Positions 59,739 to 64,000 of a DNA stretch of 64,000 nucleotides are shown piece after piece. Numbering within the stretch: position 1 is the stretch's first letter; each line of letters begins with the position of its first letter. The notes under the pieces are model-generated. The model ran no database searches and was not told the origin of the DNA. It saw nothing but the letters and a program-made list of their open reading frames with translations. Position numbers and translations under genes: made by a program. The stretch is from Hsuehochloa calcarea (Eukaryota > Streptophyta > Magnoliopsida > Poales > Poaceae), in the NCBI GenBank assembly GCA_036346395.1, contig CM070604.1:6805904-6869903 (forward strand). Reading direction: 5' to 3'.

Positions 59739-60396
59739 CAAGCATAGAGGCCCGTCACAGGACAGTCTCTTATATGGTCCGGTCCTTTCTGAGCTAGTTT
59801 GGGCTTGTGTTCCCCTAGTGCGATCGACGTCCTAGAGACGAAACTATAGAATCATCAACTTAAAACTAAAATTAGATGAACTCCCTTTTCTTTGAAGGCC
59901 CATCAAAGCAACAAAATAGAAGACTTGATACTTAAGCTAAGGAACAAAGGGACAGATGTAATGCACCAGTGCTGCTTATTTTTCCTCTGCCTGACAACAC
60001 CTAATGCTTCTTTCTTAACAAGGTGGCAAGCCAACCACCAAATGGATCCAGATCTGAAAGGGAATACCTAACTAAAACAATAGAAACCTAACATGCAGGT
60101 TGACGTCCATACCACTGAACGTAATATAATACGGGCACAACAGCAAACGGAGATAACAGTAAGTATAGGATACCTGCTTTGTTTTGCTTGGAGCAGAGGA
60201 GAGCCAACTCATCATCGTAATGGACAATCTCCAGGGTCAACAAACTGCAGAACATTAGATGCAATTGCAAGACAAGTAGACAACCACCTTCCAACAGATC
60301 TCCATGTTAGGACAGCAAAAAGCAATCCATGTTTGGTCGATAAAAAGGTCAGTTAAGTTGCTTAGCCCGACACATTTGAGTAGGCATTTCAGAATG
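59738..60396. other. Interval, nothing recognised
   Basis: No coding domain or structured repeat recognised on either strand. Confidence 0.5.
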
Positions 60397-60404
60397 CGGT
60401 CAGC

Positions 60405-61308
60405 CAATGGCGGAGCGTAGTTGAGGCCGAACAGGGCTCCAGCCTCCACTTTCGAAGGAAAAAAAAGGATTCAGGTATTTGGCCCATTATAACCAATGAG
60501 CAGAGCAGTGAGCACTACACCACTTCTTGGCTTCTTCATCGATCCCTGACAGGCTCACTCTCCCTGCCCCTTCTTCCTCGCTTGTTCCCCAATGTCCACC
60601 ATTTTTGGGTCACTGGACCACGACTCACGAGTGCATCTTCTCTCCATAGCATGTCGGACTACCAAATTCTCACCACACTCTCTCAACTGGGATCGGCGAC
60701 TGCTCCGGTCCGGCCGGTGATTGTCAGGTTGAAGCTCCCATTTTGTGGTAGCAACTTCTAGCCATCTTGCCATCTCGGAGCTTTGTCTCTTACTGCCATA
60801 GTTCCATGTAAGCCAAGAAACTAGTTTAGATTTCTTAGAAATCGAAGAGCCAATGTTGATTGGGGCAGGGCTTATGCTAATTAGGTCTTAATTTGGGTAG
60901 GAACATAATGCATTATGGACATTGATGCTTTGGATTCTAGAGGAGAGCTTCTATTAGAAAATTGGCACCAATTGAGAAGGTATAGATTTTTCTAAAGTAT
61001 CACATCTTAACCTTTATAGTTGCTCTGATATGATATTTAGAGTAATTTATCCATATATTTGCTCTGCTATGATATTTAGAGTAATTTATCCATATATTTG
61101 CTCTGCTATGATATTTTTCTGACCCGAATATGAACAAGCTCAGTCTCTAATTAGTAATTAATACTTCCTTGATTATAAGTTCTTCTATGACTTCTTTGTT
61201 GATTTAGCACTTGTATATTGTTGTTGATCTACGCAAAAAAAAAATGTTGTTGTTGCACGTTAGTGCGCAATTGGCCTCCTCTTCTTATTGCCTCACGCTC
61301 CGCCACTG
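60405..61308. mobile_element. Non-autonomous hAT element (904 bp), TSD CGGTCAGC
   Basis: The ends are caatggcggagcgt and, reverse complemented, cagtggcggagcgt, a 14-bp terminal repeat with one change. CGGTCAGC flanks it at 60397-60404 and 61309-61316, an exact 8-bp target copy. The type CAGTGGCGGA is that of Tip100-like hAT elements. No transposase inside. A 39-bp tandem repeat (61021-61116, 2.5 copies) lies within. Confidence 0.9.
61021..61116. repeat. 39-bp tandem repeat, about 2.5 copies
   Basis: Units start at 61021, 61060 and 61099 with tgctctg(a/c)tatgatattt. The first differs at one base. Confidence 0.92.
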
Positions 61309-61316
61309 CGGTCAGC

Positions 61317-61872
61317 CTAACATTGGGCCAGTTTTTGTTGGTGCCAAACTACCAAATGCATATGAATTGGCATGTATCATACTGAATCTAATGATTAAAA
61401 GGTCAAAATTAGCACATACAAGACCATTGTGATCTGCAAATAGTGCTCAGTTACTTTATGTACGTACAGTTATGATGATTTACATTAGTTATAATCTCGT
61501 TGAACCAATGTTAAGCATTACCAGGTATGAAGAACAAAAGCTTCACAGAAATAATTGGACATTTAAGAAAGAATAATCTTCTCTTTTAGCTATACCAAAA
61601 TTGTACAGATATACAGACCACGGTCACTAAGAAGTTAGAAGATTAAAAAAAGATGACCTAATCTCAGAGAGGGTGAAAAAGAAAGCATATTCTACACCAT
61701 GTGGCATGATAATACCTCTCATGCAGTCAAAGAAAACTCTCCAATTCCATATGTTTATAGAGAACCTTAACTAAAATCCCTTTATCTTGATATGTATATC
61801 TCCACTTTGCTCTATCTATAAAGAATCTGTACTAAAATCCTTTATGTTGATATGTAATTGAAAAAATGTATC
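61317..61872. other. Interval before the cytochrome b561 fragment
   Basis: AT-rich DNA downstream of the minus-strand b561 fragment; it would include that fragment's 3' UTR. No other feature recognised. Confidence 0.5.
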
Positions 61873-62295
61873 TCATCCTTTAAGTGGCTCAAGTTGTGCT
61901 TCCCTTGGTCCAGGTGAATTAGACTCCATTTTACCGACTACCCTGTCGGACTGCAAAAGATCAACTGAATCATCTTCCTCAGTGTTGCCAAGCACCCATT
62001 TGCTTGGAAGGCCAACAGCGCCACCTCTTCTTCTCTTAATTGCCATGTACTCAAGGTATACCACTACCAACACGCCACTGACAACCCATAAAATTAATCC
62101 ATATGTAAGTCCCTTGATGTTCTTACTGCCGTACCTATTCCCAAGATGCTGTAAGCCAGTAAAGAGTGCCACGGCACCAGCTACCAAAGCAGACCTCCCA
62201 GTAAAGATATGCAGATATTCCCAAACCATCCTATCCGTGAGTCGTGAAGAGGCAGGCGTGGGCGGCGGTGATTTGGCGCTGGCGGGCGGCGGCAT
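61873..62295 (-). pseudogene. Cytochrome b561/DOMON protein, C-terminal fragment with a new N-terminus
   Basis: Residues 23-140 (MVWEYLHIFTGRSALVAGAV, then two membrane segments at about 34-54 and 62-84, WVLGNTEEDDSVDLL and a final EAQLEPLKG) match the last part of the large plant DM13/DOMON/cytochrome b561 proteins of the At5g54830 type, which move electrons across membranes. Full proteins have about 900 residues; the DM13, DOMON and first b561 helices are missing. The first 22 residues (MPPPASAKSPPP-) are unrelated and GC-rich. An AG just before GATGGTTTGG could be the old splice acceptor, in which case the Pro-rich start is intron. The open frame is intact, so this is a truncated copy or a chimeric gene. 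Confidence 0.8.
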
Positions 62296-62339
62296 CGCCG
62301 CATCTCGAACTCAATCGCCGATGGCGGTGGCATCGACAC

Positions 62340-63200
62340 GATCGCCGAAGCCACCATCCTTGAATTTAATCCGGATGATATTATTGCCGATCCAAAGATT
62401 ATCCTAATGAGATTAGAGATCAAGTTAGAAGAGCATATTTGTTGAAGGGTCCAACTTCAATTTCAAGATCCTTTTAAGAATCATGGTATAAGAAGTTCGA
62501 TTGGTTGGAATATAGTATGGAAAAGGATGCCGCTTTTTGTTTTTATTACTTTCTTTTTAAGAAACCGTCACACCCCACTCACTTTGGGAGGGATGTCTTC
62601 ACAAAAGTTGGGTATGTGAATTGGAGAAGTGCTATGGAATCTTTCAATCAACATGTTGGTGGACCTACTAGTGTCCACAACATTGCTGATTGTGAAGATT
62701 TTCATAATCAAAGAGCATGTGTAGATCATAAATTAAATACTTATAGCAAGGAGTTGAAATTGCATACAAGATTTCTTCTTTAGATTGTGCAAGATATCTC
62801 ATTCAAGAAGGTAAAGCTTTTCGTGGACACGATGAATCTTCTACTTCGAGCAAGAGTAATTTTAGAGAGATGGTGGATTGGTACATAGATAAAAAGATGT
62901 GAAGGAGGCTTTTGAATTTGAGGTGGTGGCAATTGTTTGATGCTTTGTCCGGATATCACCTTCGCGAAATGTTGTGCTCTCCATTGTGAGGTTAGTTGTA
63001 CATATAATGTTTTTAGTTGTATCTTTTATGATTTATGCATATAGTGTTTTTAAGTTGTATCATTTATGATTTGTGCTGTGCTTGCTAAGGTTGATCTACC
63101 TATTTCTCCATGGTTATGATGGAGCTTCAAATATGAGAGGGAATTTAATAGCTTGTAGAGATTAATACGGGATGATAATCCGTCAAAGATAAGCATTTAT
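62340..63200 (+). pseudogene. TTF-type zinc finger / DUF4371 hAT transposase fragment
   Basis: The frame 62505-62783 has YSMEKDAAFCFYYFLFKKPS, HFGRDVFTKVGYVNWRSAME and FNQHVGGPTSVHNIADCEDF, the conserved start of plant TTF-type finger hAT-like proteins. Upstream in another frame lies ILEFNPDDIIADPK; downstream FREMVDWYIDKK and, after a deletion, GYDGASNMRGN (about 63107). The second Cys of FCFYC is Tyr here. Frameshifts, a deletion of a few hundred bases of coding DNA and no C-terminal dimerisation domain show that it is dead. It starts only about 45 bp from the b561 fragment, head to head. Confidence 0.88.
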
Positions 63201-63274
63201 TGGTTGCACACGGCACGAATCTCAATGCCATCCAGGCCGCATGTCAACTACTTCAGACGCTGGGTAATAGCAGT

Positions 63275-63678
63275 TGTTACTTGATTACTACCGTGGTAGA
63301 ACAAGCAATTCAAGGTACGTACAACATTTTTGCTCGAAGTCGAGGACAAAGAGAATTTGGGGCACATATCCATTAGCGAGATCTTGAGTATGTATGAATT
63401 TAATATTCCAATGATAAAAGGAAGCATTATTTTGTGTGAAAACTAGAAGAGAAAGGAACATGGAAGGCAATTGTACGCGCATCCAAAACAGGAGTAGCAA
63501 CAGCAATCCGTGCCAACCAAGGCACCGTAGCCGAACTGAAAACAATTACAGATGCAATTATGATTACAATCTGTCTCTAGAGTTTGCAGCGGATTCCAGG
63601 AGGTTTACAGGGAGTTTTAACCACAGGTATTCATATACAATATGTACAAGTATCTACCATGGACACGCTGCTTTAACA
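63275..63678 (-). repeat. 3' LTR of a Copia element (left end approximate)
   Basis: On the minus strand it starts TGTTAAAGCAGCGTGTCC after the purine tract. The far end at about 63275 is a guess from a TG dinucleotide and the end of the hAT homology. Confidence 0.55.
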
Positions 63679-63693
63679 GCCCCCTCAATTACA
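63679..63693 (-). other. Polypurine tract of the right-hand Copia element
   Basis: On the minus strand AATTGAGGGGGC directly precedes the LTR start. Confidence 0.75.
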
Positions 63694-63699
63694 ACTTGG

Positions 63700-64000
63700 T
63701 ACCCAGGTTGAGATTGTGTGAAAGATGCTCAAACAGTTGTCTTGTTACTGCTTTGGTGAGTATACCTGCCAGCTAATCCTTGCATGCCACAAACCTGATA
63801 TCCATGCTTTTCGAGCCACTCTTTTACAATCACAGTGAAAGTCAACTTCCATATGTTTTGTGCGAGCATGAAAAACTGGATACGTAGCACCAAGGTTAAC
63901 GAAGGTCGAGATTGAAAAATTCCAAGCTCACCAGGTAGCGACTACAACCCTATGATTTCTATAGTAGCATTTGCCAAGGCCTTGTACTGAGACACAATAC
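63700..64000 (-). pseudogene. Copia pol, RNase H C-terminus (runs off the window)
   Basis: The minus strand from the right edge reads VSQYKALANATIEII, then in other frames GELGIFQSRP, KLTFTVIVKEWLEKHGYQVC and LAGRYTHQSSNKTTV. This follows the RNase H end of grass Copia elements (EYKALANATAE..WVQ, EVDFHFVRERV, DQLADI.TK). Stops and frame changes are present. The rest of the element lies beyond 64000. Confidence 0.8.

Noticed and set aside
1..64000. tRNA or rRNA genes
   Set aside because: I saw no cloverleaf with A and B boxes or rRNA core sequence while reading; a tRNAscan run would be the proper test.

Overview
The window is nuclear DNA of a flowering plant and almost certainly of a grass (Poaceae). 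It holds plant genes with GT-AG introns, very GC-rich coding exons of the grass type, and dense nested LTR retrotransposons whose LTR edges (a 'gcgactagag..gtgaatagg' motif) look like grass SIRE/Maximus Copia elements. There is no bacterial gene organisation. I cannot name the species.

Layout. 1-17167 is a nest of retroelements. A broken Tat-lineage Gypsy gag is the oldest host (pieces at 11135-11266, 13049-13240 and 16681-16792). It was split by an LTR of another family (10120-11129), by a plus-strand solo SIRE-like LTR with an exact CAAGG target duplication (11267-13043), and by a ~3.4 kb LTR-like block carrying three minisatellites (about 13241-16680). A minus-strand SIRE-like Copia element (1-10119, running off the left edge) then landed in the first of these. 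A hAT remnant (16797-17167) reaches to about 120 bp from the core promoter of the first clear gene.

17288-19188 is a HOOKLESS1-like N-acetyltransferase gene with three exons. 19189-22351 is non-coding as far as I can see. 22357-35321 is one complete but decayed minus-strand Tat-lineage Gypsy with LTRs, a CATTT target duplication, gag-PR-RT-RH-INT on the minus strand, an intron-containing opposite-strand ORF with its own TATA box, and a solo LTR (32802-33655, TSD TAACT) inside gag. It sits in sequence that ends with a Helitron-like 3' terminus at 35751. 35835-36225 is an inverted-repeat element. 36520-47630 is an Ac-like hAT transposase relic interrupted by a complete 8.4 kb LTR element without any pol gene (37568-46014, TSD TGTGC), a LARD-like non-autonomous element.

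48455-50490 carries two gene relics: a phospholipase D3-like pseudogene and, on the minus strand, a plant-mobile-domain pseudogene with a plausible promoter. 51606-53858 is a second clear gene, a five-exon DNA-3-methyladenine glycosylase I. Downstream lie an 888-bp hAT element, a SIRE-like LTR segment, a 177-bp hAT MITE and a 904-bp hAT element. At the right edge a cytochrome b561 C-terminal fragment (61873-62295, minus) stands head to head with a TTF/DUF4371 hAT pseudogene (62340-63200), followed by the 3' end of another minus-strand Copia element.

Only the HLS1-like and glycosylase genes look intact. They do not form a pathway with each other. Everything else is mobile DNA or gene debris. 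The observations I rate highest are the covarying hairpin array in the Gypsy-internal solo LTR, similar palindrome clusters in the SIRE-like LTRs, the pol-less LTR element inside a hAT gene, and the gene-like antisense ORF of the Tat element.
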